Of a stretch of 64,000 nucleotides of DNA, positions 1 to 9,214 are shown piece by piece (position 1 is the first letter of the stretch; every line of letters begins with the position of its first letter). The notes beneath the pieces are model-generated. The model worked only from the letters and a program-made list of their open reading frames with translations, had not been told where the DNA came from and ran no database searches. A program made the position numbers and the translations under genes. The stretch lies in contig JBBMOL010000435.1 in assembly GCA_037954665.1 (NCBI GenBank), forward strand, positions 186,001-250,000, read 5' to 3'. This stretch comes from Laguncularia racemosa (lineage: Eukaryota; Streptophyta; Magnoliopsida; Myrtales; Combretaceae).

Positions 1-2
1 TT

Positions 3-917
3 ACCTTGAGAAGTGGAACAGAATTGCAGGGATCAAATAAGAAAGGAAATCCGTATAATCTTGAGGAAGAGACCAAGAAAGAGACTTCGACTCCAAGCCA
101 GCAAGGCGACCAGATTAGCAAGTCTCTAGTTGAGCCATCGAAGGTCACATTGATACCACCTCCTTTCCCCTCCAGATTAGCGAAATCCAAGGAGGAAGCG
201 GAAGAAAAAGAGATTCTGGAAACGTTTCGTAAAGTCGAGGTAAATATTCCTTTACTTGATGCAATTAAGCAAATACCGCGCTATGCTAGATTCCTCAAGG
301 ACTTGTGCACTAACAAAAGGAAGCTGAAAGGCAATGAAAAGATTAGTGTGAGTGAAAATGTTTCAGCTATTATTCAGAAGAAGCTTCCTCCTAAATGTAA
401 GGACCCAGGTATGTTCGCCATTCCTTGCAAAATAGGTAGTCTTGGAATCGCTAAAGCCATGTGTGATCTAGGAGCTTCTATCAATGTCATGCCTTTGTCT
501 ATTTATCAATGTTTAAATGTTGGTCCTTTAAAGGAAACGGGTATTATTGTTCAACTTGCTGATAGGTCCAATGTTTATCCTGAGAGAGTTCTAGAGGATG
601 TTTTAGTTCAAGTCAATGGGTTGGTTTTTCCTGCTGATTTTTATGTGCTTGACATGGATGATAGTGATTCTCATACTTCATCACTGATATTATTAGGGCG
701 ACCATTCCTTAAGACTTCTAAAACGAAAATCGATGTAAATGATGGCACCCTCACTATGGAATTTGATGGTGAAGTGATTAAATTTAACATTTATGATGCC
801 ATGAAACATCCTAACGATATCTCTCTTGTTTTTATTACGGATGCTATTAACCCATCACCACAGGCACCAAGGCTGGAATCTAAATCCTTATCTGAATATT
901 TAGCCAGGAACGTCTAG
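3..917 (+). CDS. Element A(+): C-terminal part of gag-protease polyprotein
   Basis: This is the second half of a retrotransposon gag-protease polyprotein, cut by the window start. The frame is open from base 3 to the TAG at 915-917. The protease active site CDLGAS lies near residue 154 and the second hallmark LILLGRPFL near residue 228, as in Athila/Tat-like aspartic proteases. The stretch before it (EILETFRKVEVNIPLLDAIKQ) is the usual linker between gag and protease in this group. The reading frame stops soon after the protease, at SLSEYLARNV, with no reverse transcriptase behind it. The minus-strand copy at 13561-15828 supplies the missing gag half. The enzyme would cut gag inside virus-like particles. 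It is intact as far as visible, but activity cannot be judged. Confidence 0.9.
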   Translation, partial: TLRSGTELQGSNKKGNPYNLEEETKKETSTPSQQGDQISKSLVEPSKVTLIPPPFPSRLAKSKEEAEEKEILETFRKVEVNIPLLDAIKQIPRYARFLKDLCTNKRKLKGNEKISVSENVSAIIQKKLPPKCKDPGMFAIPCKIGSLGIAKAMCDLGASINVMPLSIYQCLNVGPLKETGIIVQLADRSNVYPERVLEDVLVQVNGLVFPADFYVLDMDDSDSHTSSLILLGRPFLKTSKTKIDVNDGTLTMEFDGEVIKFNIYDAMKHPNDISLVFITDAINPSPQAPRLESKSLSEYLARNV

Positions 918-1213
918 CCAAAGACGTTAAAGAAAGGCGCTTCATGGGAGGCAACCCATGTAAAAAAAAAAAAAGTTTTGTTTTGGATTAGTTTTGGTTT
1001 GTTTTAGTTTTGTTTTGTTTTAGTTTAGTTTGTTTTGATTTTAGTGTAGTTTTGAACTCTTTGGATCGACTGCAGCAAGGATACATATCATTAGATGACA
1101 CTTTCCAGAGCTTAAAGGGAGCACTCCAATACTAAGGAAGTACCAATATTTCCTCTCTCTTATTCTCTAATGTCCTTTGTGTTGTTAATTCCTCTTCAAT
1201 TGTGCTGAATTAG

Positions 1214-1254
1214 GAACAGTGAGGACACTGTTCAAGCTAAGTGTGGGGGAGAGG
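1214..1254 (+). promoter_or_regulatory. Hairpin plus internal polypurine-tract-like motif
   Basis: A perfect 8-bp inverted repeat, GAACAGTG and CACTGTTC, surrounds the loop AGGA (1222-1225). Five bases later comes AAGTGTGGGGGAGAGG (1239-1254), nearly the sequence of the true polypurine tract 1 kb downstream. Both parts are kept in the minus copy (13267-13286 for the hairpin). The function is unknown; an internal plus-strand priming site is one possibility. Confidence 0.6.
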
Positions 1255-2232
1255 ATAATAAAATATAGATAATAGAGAACTAACTTATACTCTGAATGTT
1301 TGTCCTTAAGCAATTTTAAGCTAAATTTTTTCAAAATTATCATGAAATCTAGAGATTGTACTAAATGTTGTAATAAGCATCTACAAAATGTGAAATTGAC
1401 TTGTTCAAATGCTTTACTCACCCACTGCTGTGATTAGAATACATGGTTAAAATTAAGTAGTGAAATCTTTAAGAAACAAATTTACCTTGTATTTAGCTTT
1501 AGAATTGGAAGTCTAAGAGTAGGTCGAGTCCTTAAGTGAAAAATAAACAAGTTTACTTCTAGGTTATATTAGCTACTATATACTCTTTGAAAAAAAAAAA
1601 AATCAAAATCAAGCATAGCCATTACTCTAATGATTCAAGTAATTGAGTTAAGAGTATTCAAACTTGAATGTTAGCGTGAGGAAGAGTCCGTAGGGGTATA
1701 TCAAAACCCGGTCACTTGAGTGATGAGCTCGGGATATGCCGACTCAATGAACTCACTATAACGATAAGGGCGAAAAAAGGCGAAAGTTCATGAAAAGAAG
1801 CGGGCAAAAACCCGTCAAAACAGATGCTTGAATAAATCAAAAGAACATGAATGTAAACATTCATTGAATAAAACAAGACTATAAAAGGGAGAATATCTAG
1901 CAAAGAGCTTATACTATATGCTTTTACTTTATCTTGCAAGGATTATATGTTTGCTAATGTCCAATGAAGTTTAATTGGGTGTTTTTCTTTAGTGGATTAA
2001 GTATTTACTTTTGGAATAAAAATTCTTTTGCTAAACATGAGGATTAAAGTTTGTTTTGTTTAGATTAGCTATTGAATTTTGCCTATAGTAATTTGATCAC
2101 AGGAAACCAGTTTGGTTGAAGTAGTAGACATTAAAACTACAAGTCATGAATTACAAATGAATAGATGCTTGGAATGATGAAAAGAAAGTTTGTATAATCT
2201 ATGATAGATTTCTCAATTGATTTGATGCAATT

Positions 2233-2267
2233 GCTTGAGGACAAGCAGGAGTTTAAGTGTGGGGGAA
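2233..2267 (+). promoter_or_regulatory. Hairpin and polypurine tract before the 3' LTR of A(+)
   Basis: The inverted repeat GCTTG-AGGA-CAAGC (2233-2246) is followed after eight bases by AAGTGTGGGGGAA (2255-2267), and the LTR starts two bases later. The purine tract is the expected plus-strand primer for reverse transcription. The hairpin with the same AGGA loop as at 1214 is not part of the textbook element. Confidence 0.75.
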
Positions 2268-2657
2268 TTTGATAGAGCCATTTTATACTCAATCTTTATA
2301 GTATAAATTGTGTTAAATTATTATTGATTTTATAGAAATCATAAGGAAATGGTACTTTAATTCTATCATCGTGATAAATCAGGTTAAATGGAGTCAAGGA
2401 TGCTAATTCAAGTATTTTAGAGAAGTCATCTACAACTTGGATCAAGACAAGGAATTACACCACCGGAGGAAGCACGGTTTGAGGCATGGCCAAGGTTCAA
2501 ACCGTGTTACACACTGGACAAGAAGGCGAAAATGAGGACTTTCAACAGAGAGAGACACGGCTTAGGGCACGGCCGTGGTGGAACCCGTGGGAGAAACCGT
2601 GCTTGAAGCCGTGGTGGAAGCCAGGACCAAGGAGAAGAAAGTGTGGAACATCAACCA

Positions 2658-2870
2658 GATGAAGGCACGGCTTGAAATCTAGCCGTGGGTGTAACCGTGG
2701 TACGCACTGGACACGGATGAAGACTTGAAGATTATGCACAGATGAAGGCACGGCTTGAAATCTGGTCGTGTGTCTAACCGTGGTTCACATTGGGCGCGGA
2801 TGATGACTTGAAGAATATGCACAGAGGATGGCACGGCTTGATCCACGACCGTGTGTTGGAGTGTGCCAGG
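2658..2870 (+). repeat. 83-bp tandem repeat with CACGG/CCGTG blocks in the LTR
   Basis: Units begin at 2658, 2741 and 2824 (about 2.5 copies, period 83). Each holds GCACGGCTTGA and one or more CCGTG blocks. Around it (2470-2870) some fourteen CACGG or CCGTG pentamers occur, including the palindrome CACGGCCGTG. The array lies upstream of the TATA-like box, where LTR enhancers are normally found. Equivalent GC-rich blocks lie at 11600-12000 and 16930-17345. Confidence 0.75.
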
Positions 2871-2962
2871 CAGACGAATCTTCACTTCTCGAAATCTACT
2901 TGGAAAAGGAAAGATATTTTCATATCTTGCTAGCAAAAGATCACATGCCATCTCCCTAACAA

Positions 2963-2970
2963 TATAAATA
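2963..2970 (+). promoter_or_regulatory. Putative LTR TATA box (element A)
   Basis: TATAAATA lies about 690 bp into the 1,633-bp LTR, just downstream of the CACGG/CCGTG array, and is followed by a C/A-rich stretch. This is a plausible U3/R core promoter. The motif recurs in both A(-) LTRs. No transcription start can be read from sequence alone. Confidence 0.45.
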
Positions 2971-3902
2971 GAACCAACCCTAGAGGGTTAGGACAACTTT
3001 TAAACTTTTGAATCTTTAGATCTTGAAGAACCTTGGATCATCTTGGAGGCAGAGCAAGCAACCGGGTTCATTATGTTTTTACTTTTTATTTTCGTTTTAT
3101 TGATGAACATGTGTAGCTAAGCTACTTTTCTAGCCAAAGGGTCATAGATGTTTAATTCTCCACGAATTGTGAGGTCTAATTGACTTGTATTTATTCTATT
3201 CTTTGTTTTCGGGTATTCATATATCTTCTGATCTTTTTGTCATTATTATCTTTGTTGATTGGTATGAATAGAGCTCTTCTACTCAATTAGCAAGTTAATA
3301 TATTGTCAACTAGCACGTCAAATCCGTAATTGTTTGATTGTTCTAGTCTTAGTGACGCAATAACATGTTTGGTTATAAAAGAGATGATCGAATTCATGTT
3401 ATGGAGGTGTGTGATCATGTTTAAATAGGTTATCTTATAATCTACTGGCATGAATTGGTGGTCTCTCTAGATCTTAATGCTATTGATAGATTAAATCTTA
3501 AGCGCTTGTCTAAGGGTTGTTTATTCAATAAGAGAAATAATTCAAAACGCTTGTCTGAGGTTATCGAGGAAGTAAGGAGAGATAGGTTGTTAGAGCTTGT
3601 TAATAACCATAACCAGTTTATCTAGAACAAGAATAGAGAACATTTGCATCGATGATCAATTCCTAGAATTAAACCATCTTGATTCCTTTGGCTAGGCTTT
3701 TTATCAATATACAACTTTCTTAACTTGTTTTAACTTTGTTCAATTCACAAACCAAACCCCCCCATTTTCCTTTTCCTTTTATTCTCCTTGAATAGAAATA
3801 AGTTTAACCAATCTCTGTGGATTCGACCCTACTCACCACTATATGCAAGTCATATAATTGTCTAGGAGTAGGTTTTATTTTTGTTGGATTCGACACCCAT
3901 CA

Positions 3903-4796
3903 AGGTATAATTATATATCTCCATGGGATGCCAAAATGTCTTACAACTTCAGTTGGACACAGAACATTTTTCTGGATAACAATCAAAGGCCCGCTGCGAT
4001 TATTCTCTATTCTAAGGCATTGAATCATGAAGATTTATGTTATTTTGTATCTTGTAAATGTTTATTGAACTATTTTGGTTGTATTTTGGTTTTGGGACAC
4101 TTTTATTTCTTTGTAACTTTCATTTAGGGTTAGCCACCTTAAAAGTGGCAAACTTGTAATTTTGAGCACTTTTTAACCCTAGGAGTAGCAAGTATAAATA
4201 CTTGCTTAAGAGTGGGTTTGAGGGGCTTATCATTTTGTAGATTAAACACCTCCTTTCTCATGAGAATTAGGGTTCATACCTTGGTTCCAAACTCTTATAT
4301 ATTTCAATACCAAGAGTTGAAATTGTGGTGAGTGCAACATCTTGAAATTGTGAGTTATATCAATTTCATTTTGTTGTGATTTCTTTTCTTCTCTAGTGTG
4401 TCATATCTAGGGTTGAATTGAGATAGTTCTTGGTCAGAATTACTTGTTGTTATTCACGAATTCTTATGCTTATTTGATGGAATTATCAAATTGATCCGAT
4501 TCATCTTTGAGGATTTCCTTGATAACGTGTTCTTCATTATTGGAAAAAGGGATTGTTTTGTTATGGTTTTCTTTTGTCAAATTGAGGATTCATTTGCATG
4601 GATTACATGAAATTAGAGTGTTGTTAGAAGGAATTTTCATTGTGGTATTCTAATTATATCATTGGTTGTTTGAATTTCATCATTTCATCATTAGGGTTCA
4701 ATTGAAAAGTGCCATTTTTGGATCCGATTTTGCCTTGACTTGAGATAGTTTTTCTTAAGTCTTTTGGATGTGATTTTAAGTGTGTTTAGGCACATA
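3903..4796 (+). repeat. 5' LTR of C1, right-hand part
   Basis: This stretch matches 7731-8626 base for base apart from scattered changes. It starts at the insertion point of A(+) and ends at CACATA, where the 3' LTR has CACATCA, so one C appears lost. The primer binding site follows within eight bases. Confidence 0.85.
4188..4205 (+). promoter_or_regulatory. Palindromic TATA element in 5' LTR of C1
   Basis: TATAAATA (4193-4200) sits inside a perfect inverted repeat: GCAAGTAT, two bases, ATACTTGC. The same 18 bases are at 8018-8035 in the 3' LTR. In C2 (24626-24633) the TATA core and right arm are kept but the left arm has changed. It probably marks the core promoter. Confidence 0.5.
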
Positions 4797-4803
4797 ATCT
4801 TTT

Positions 4804-4815
4804 TGGTATTAGATC
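4804..4815 (+). other. Primer binding site of C1 (initiator tRNA-Met-like)
   Basis: TGGTATTAGATC follows the 5' LTR after seven bases. The usual plant initiator-Met primer site is TGGTATCAGAGC, so two of twelve positions differ. It primes minus-strand DNA synthesis. Confidence 0.7.
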
Positions 4816-5721
4816 TCTTGTTGATAGAAGGGAATTGGTTGTATTCAATTTCGTGGAAGTGATCATCAATTAGGGTTGATCAAGTGAAAACCGAAATTGT
4901 GTTGTTGTTGTTGTTTGAGATTGCGAAATTACTTTGGATTGGGATTTGATTTGGTGATTGTTGGATTTGATTTGCGAAGGTTATTATATCACTTTGTGGA
5001 CACTAATTCACGTGGAAGAGCAGAAGTACAAAGTGAAGTTTACTTTAGCAAATTTTTTTTGAAATTGTGAAACTTACCAATTGTTGCCGTGAAGTAGCTT
5101 GTGGCGTGAGGAGTTGTGTTGTTTGTTGTCTTTGAATTCCATTGTGTAATTCTAAATTTGTGAAGTACAATTTGCAGATTACATTAAGTTTGATTAGTAA
5201 GGAATTATTTGAATTCAAATCATATGCAATTAAGTTGTGGGAGTTAATGATTGCTTTTTGAATTTGAATTCATTGTTACCAATTGAGGAAGGCTTGCAAT
5301 AAGTGAAGTTATTTGAATTTCAAATTGAAAGTTGCTACCTATAGTGGGATTCGGAATTCATTTTGGGAAAGCTACTTATTAATCTTTTGTCTTCATTATT
5401 TTGCCGTGGAAGTTGAAGACTACTTGTAATCAATATTCACCTTGTTGTTGCCGTGGAAGTGATACATCTTAATCGTTGTTATTGCTAGTGTGTTGATGTG
5501 GAGTGAACTTGTGGAAATTAAATTTGCTACACCGTGTACTTGTGGCTTGTTGTGGAGAAGTGTATTACACGTGAGTTGCAATTATAAAATTGTAACATTA
5601 AGTGGGTTTGTTTGTTTGTCTTTGTAGTTGCTATTGTGTGGAGTTTAAGAAAGTATAGTAGTGGAAGTGTGTACCCTTGAATCATATCGTTTTGAGGAAC
5701 AACATACAAGAATCTACAAAT
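4816..5721 (+). other. C1 untranslated leader
   Basis: About 900 bp without a credible ORF lie between the primer site and gag. The sequence is T/G-rich and repeats TTGCCGTGGAAGT or a close variant at 5084, 5401 and 5448. C2 has the same motif in its leader at 26624 and 26660. This is where RNA packaging signals would be expected. Confidence 0.65.
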
Positions 5722-7667
5722 ATGTCTAATGACAGTGAGAATGGGGGATTGGGTGAAGAAGCGAATAGCCAGGTTAGTGGAGGACATGGTCGTAATGTGG
5801 CAGGCAGGAGAACTTTGGAGGAACAACTTCAGGAGCTTACTACTATGGTTGCTAACCTAGTAACTAGAGTTGATAGGATGACTTTACCACAACCACCAGT
5901 GGTAAACCAACCAGCACCACCTCAAGTAGCTCCACAAAACCCTCATCGAAATAGAGTAGTGGGTGATGGAGACTTAAATAGAAGGATGGGTGAGGAGCAT
6001 ATTCCAAACAGGGAAGAAAAGGGATGATAATTTTGGGGTCAACCTAAATCAGAATAGGGATTTCAGGCCACCTCGGGGTTTGGAGTATGTGAAACTACAG
6101 ATGCCATCCTATGATGGTAAGGGATTAGCAGATGAGTACCTAGACTGGGAGGATAAGGTCGAAGGTCTCTTCAAATGTTATGAGATCGACGACAGTACTA
6201 GGGTCAGATTGGCTGCTGTTGAATTTGTAGGGTATGCTGCACTTTGGTGGAAGAATCTGATCATCAATAGGCGTCGGGATGGAGAGGCTGAGGTTTAGAC
6301 CTGGAGGGATATGAAGAGGTTGTTAAGGAAAAGGTTCATTCCTGAGCACTACAAACAGGAGCTGTTTATGCGACTGCAAACCTTGAGGTAGGGGGGGTAA
6401 AACAGTGGATGATTATGTGCAGGAATTTGAGACCCTTATGATTAGGTGTGGGTTTGTTGAGCCTCCGGAACAAACTATAGCACGATTTGTCTCAGGTATA
6501 AAATATGAGATAGCGTGTATTGTTGAGCTGCAGCGCTATACCACACTTGATGAGGCTATTCAGTTGGCCTTAAAAGTAGAGAGACAAAGGAGGTCCAACT
6601 TCTTTAGGGCTCCTAGCAGTAGGCCCAACATTGCTAATAGACCCATCTCAGTCGACAGTCGATCAGGGGGAGCAAAGGCGGTAGGTGAGGGAGTCAAGGT
6701 AGTGGACACTACTACCCTAACCATTATAAGAGAAAACTTACCCACTAGGAAGGGTAAAGAGGTCATGGCACCAGAAACGAGGCAGACTGTTCCCGGATCT
6801 ACTAGTGGGAAAGCGCGCCAGATAAAATGTTTTAAATGCATGGGATTTGGGCATATGGCTGCACAGTGTCCAAATAAGAGGGTGATGACTGTTATGGAGG
6901 ACATTGGAGAGGATATTGAGGATGACCATGAACAAACTGAGCCTATAGATCTACCAACAGCATTGCAGGAATATTATGATGATCAGAATGCAAATGCGCC
7001 TGAGGAGCATACTGGAGGGAAATATCTATCCCTCAATGTGTTACGCAGGATTTTGTCTACATCTCCTGATATCAGTGATATTTAAAGGGAGAACATATTT
7101 CATACCTCTTGCAGAATTAGAGGTAACCTTTGTGTACTCATCATCGATAGTGGTAGTTGCATGAATGTTATATCTGCTGCACTAGTAGACAAGTTACAAC
7201 TGTCTACTATACCCCATCCTAGTCCTTATCATTTGCATTGGTTGGATAATAGAGGTGGTATGCATGTTACCCTTAGGGCAAAGGTTCCTGTGAGTGTCGG
7301 GCAGAACTATCATGATGAGATCCTTTGTGATATAGTTCCTATGCATGCATTCCATTTGCTGTTGGGTCGGCCCTGGTTGTATGATCGATGGGCGATACAT
7401 GATGGGTTTGAAAATACCTACATGTTCAGCATGGGCGAGACACGCATAATCCTATTACTAATGACTCTATCTAAGGTCCAGGGTTTTCAAAAACAGGTCA
7501 GGCATCCATCCACTACCATGGTTAGTCGGGGGAGTAGGACAACAGAGATCCTAGGGTTCAATTCCACAACTGATCCTTTAGATTGGTGGGCAAATCTTTC
7601 AGAAGCCCGAGGAGATGATGGGAAAAATTCTGGCACTGTCAACCTCTTCAGAACCCAATTTGGATGA
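5722..7667 (+). pseudogene. C1 gag-protease, broken by stops and frameshifts
   Basis: The start is set at ATG 5722 (MSNDSENGG) because C2 aligns from its own ATG at 27017. In order come a retrotransposon gag domain (PSYDGKGLADEYLDWEDKVE, about 6100-6600), a CX2CX4HX4C zinc knuckle (CFKCMGFGHMAAQC, near 6826-6870) and an aspartic protease (IIDSGSCMNVIS near 7140, LLLGRPWL near 7360). Breaks are an extra A near 6019, TAG at 6296-6298 where C2 has CAG, a TAG plus frameshift in the G-run near 6391-6400, and TAA at 7083-7085 where C2 has CAG. After the protease the frame goes straight to ANLSEARGDD, a stretch matching the integrase tail of element D, and ends at 7667 inside the 3' LTR. RT, RNase H and integrase are absent. 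It cannot make a full polyprotein. Confidence 0.85.
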
Positions 7668-8626
7668 TTAACCAAATTGCTCATATTTTATCTTATGTCT
7701 TCATTTCTAATAAACTTTGAGAATAATCTTACAGGTACAATTATATATCTCCATGGGATGCCAAAATGTCCTACAACTTCAGTTGGACACAGAACATTTT
7801 TTTGGATAACAATCAAAGGCCTGCTGCGATTGTTCTCTATTCTGAGGCATTGGATCATGAAGATTTCTGTTATTTTGTATCTTGTAAATGTTTATTGAAC
7901 TATTTTGGTTGTATTTTGGTTTTGGGACACTTTTATTTCTTTGTAACTTTCATTTAGGGTTAGCCACCTTAAAAGTGGCAAACTTGTAATTTTGAGCACT
8001 TTTTAACCCTAGGAGTAGCAAGTATAAATACTTGCTTAAGAGATGGTTTGAGGGGCTTATCATTTTGTAGATTAAACACCTCCTTTCACTTGAGAATTAG
8101 GGTTCATACCTTGGTTCCAAACTCTTATCAATTTCAATACCAAGAGTTGAAATTGTGGCGAGTGCAACATCTTGAAATTGTGAGTTATATCAATTTCATT
8201 TTGTTGTGATTTCTTTTCTTCTCTAGTGTGTCATATCTAGGGTTGAATTGAGATAGTTCTTGGTCAGAATTACTTGTTGTTATTCACAAATTCTTATGCT
8301 TATTTGAAGGAATTATCAAATTGATCCGATTCATCTTTGAGGATTTCCTTGATAACGTGTTCTTCATTATTGGAAAAGGGATTGTTTTGTTACGGTTTTC
8401 TTTTGTCAAATTGAGGATTCATTTGCGTGGATTACATGAAATTAGAGTTTTTTTATAAGGCATTTTCATTGTGGTATTCTAATTATATCATTGGTTGTTT
8501 GAATTTCATCATTTCATCATTAGGGTTCAATTGAAAAGTGCGATTTTTGGATCCGATTTTGCCTTGACTTGAGATAGTTTTTCTTAAGTCTTTTGGATGT
8601 GCTTTTAAGTGTGTTTAGGCACATCA
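7616..8626 (+). repeat. 3' LTR of C1
   Basis: The repeat begins TGATGGG right after the short purine tract CGAGGAGA and ends CACATCA, 1,011 bp. The start is fixed by the second copy, where the left end of the element begins with the same bases next to the GAAGA duplication. It carries the palindromic TATA element at 8018-8035. The first 52 bases also code for the end of the protease frame. Confidence 0.85.
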
Positions 8627-9214
8627 GAAGAGAGATGATTATGAATAAGGAGTGAAAAAAAAATATGAAGAGAGATGAATGGATCCTGCTGCTCACGCCA
8701 ATTAAACCCTAACGGCTGTGTGGTTTAAGATTACACGGCCACACACACGGCCACGTTACATGACCGTGCCTCCCAAGCGTGTATCCCTCTATAAATTTTT
8801 TAAACTCCATACACGGTCACATACATGGGGGTGTAAAACACCCGTGCAAAAATTTCTAATATACACGCCCTATGGTACATGGCCGTGTATGTAGGGCGTG
8901 TAACCTTCTGTGTATGAAATCTACCTTTACACGGCCGTGTAAAATAAGAATATGTGGCCATGTATCTCTGTTAAAGCACAATACTCACCTCCGTTGAGTG
9001 TTCTAGCCCTTCTAAACTTTTTGAACATAATTCTCATGTCATCTTCAAGATCCATAACATAAGTATTGCCCTATCAAGTCATTCAACAACAAAAAACAAA
9101 AATAGAATGGATGGTTATGATGAAAGAAAAATTTACCTAAAAACTACATGGGTTGCCTCCCATCAAACGCTTTTGGTTAACATCGTTTGCTCGACGAAAT
9201 GAGATTGAACCTAA
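8627..9214 (-). other. Element B: 3' region just after integrase
   Basis: No ORF is seen. Next to the integrase stop is the conserved motif read on this strand as GGGAGGCAACCCATG (near 9150-9165). Farther on, 8700-8960 holds many ACACGGCC and GGCCGTG blocks, including ACACGGCCGTGTA, similar in type to the array in the LTRs of A. The region is cut by C1 at 8626 and resumes near 32745 in the second half. Confidence 0.7.

Larger units (their letters stand above)
918..2269 (+). other. Element A(+): 3' non-coding internal region
   Basis: About 1.35 kb separate the protease stop from the 3' LTR. There is no credible ORF. Just after the stop is GGGAGGCAACCCATG (942-956) followed by an A-run, a motif also found after the integrase of element B (reverse strand near 9150-9165). 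It marks the place where RT to integrase would end in a full element. Further on are a T-rich stretch, a hairpin with an internal purine tract near 1214-1254, and the true polypurine tract at 2255-2267. The reverse-strand copy is 12194-13560. Confidence 0.8.
2270..3902 (+). repeat. 3' LTR of element A(+)
   Basis: The repeat runs from TGATAG just after the purine tract to CCATCA, 1,633 bp, with TG...CA ends. It matches, inverted, the two LTRs of A(-) at 10550-12193 and 15880-17535. Directly behind it is AGGTA (3903-3907), the target duplication; its partner is at 32859-32863 (read there as AAGTA) before the 5' LTR of the second copy. The element therefore landed inside the 5' LTR of C1. Confidence 0.92.
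3903..8626 (+). mobile_element. Element C1: CRM-like gag-protease-only LTR retrotransposon (clean copy, left tip displaced)
   Basis: C1 has LTRs of about 1.0 kb that start TGATG and end CATCA, an initiator-Met-like primer site, a long leader, gag and protease, and no RT, RNase H or integrase. Its left tip (113 bp of 5' LTR) is not in this half because A(+) is inserted in the LTR; it is seen at 32751-32863 in the second copy. The target duplication is GAAGA: 32746-32750 on the left and 8627-8631 on the right. The internal part is about 2.8 kb, giving about 4.8 kb for the unbroken element. The host sequence on both sides is the 3' region of element B. Confidence 0.85.

Noticed and set aside
960..975. 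A-run after the protease stop, resembling a poly(A) tail of a retrocopied gene
   Set aside because: It is followed by element-specific sequence, hairpin, purine tract and LTR; the same run is in A(-) as T-run near 13503-13517.
2658..2870. Regularly spaced short repeats that could suggest a CRISPR array
   Set aside because: Only about 2.5 units of 83 bp with diverged contents, no constant repeat with unique spacers, in plant LTR sequence.
3903..4796. A separate solo LTR or a tandem LTR-internal-LTR-internal-LTR array
   Set aside because: The fragment upstream (32751-32863) continues directly into it once A(+) is removed with its AGGTA duplication, so it is simply C1's 5' LTR.
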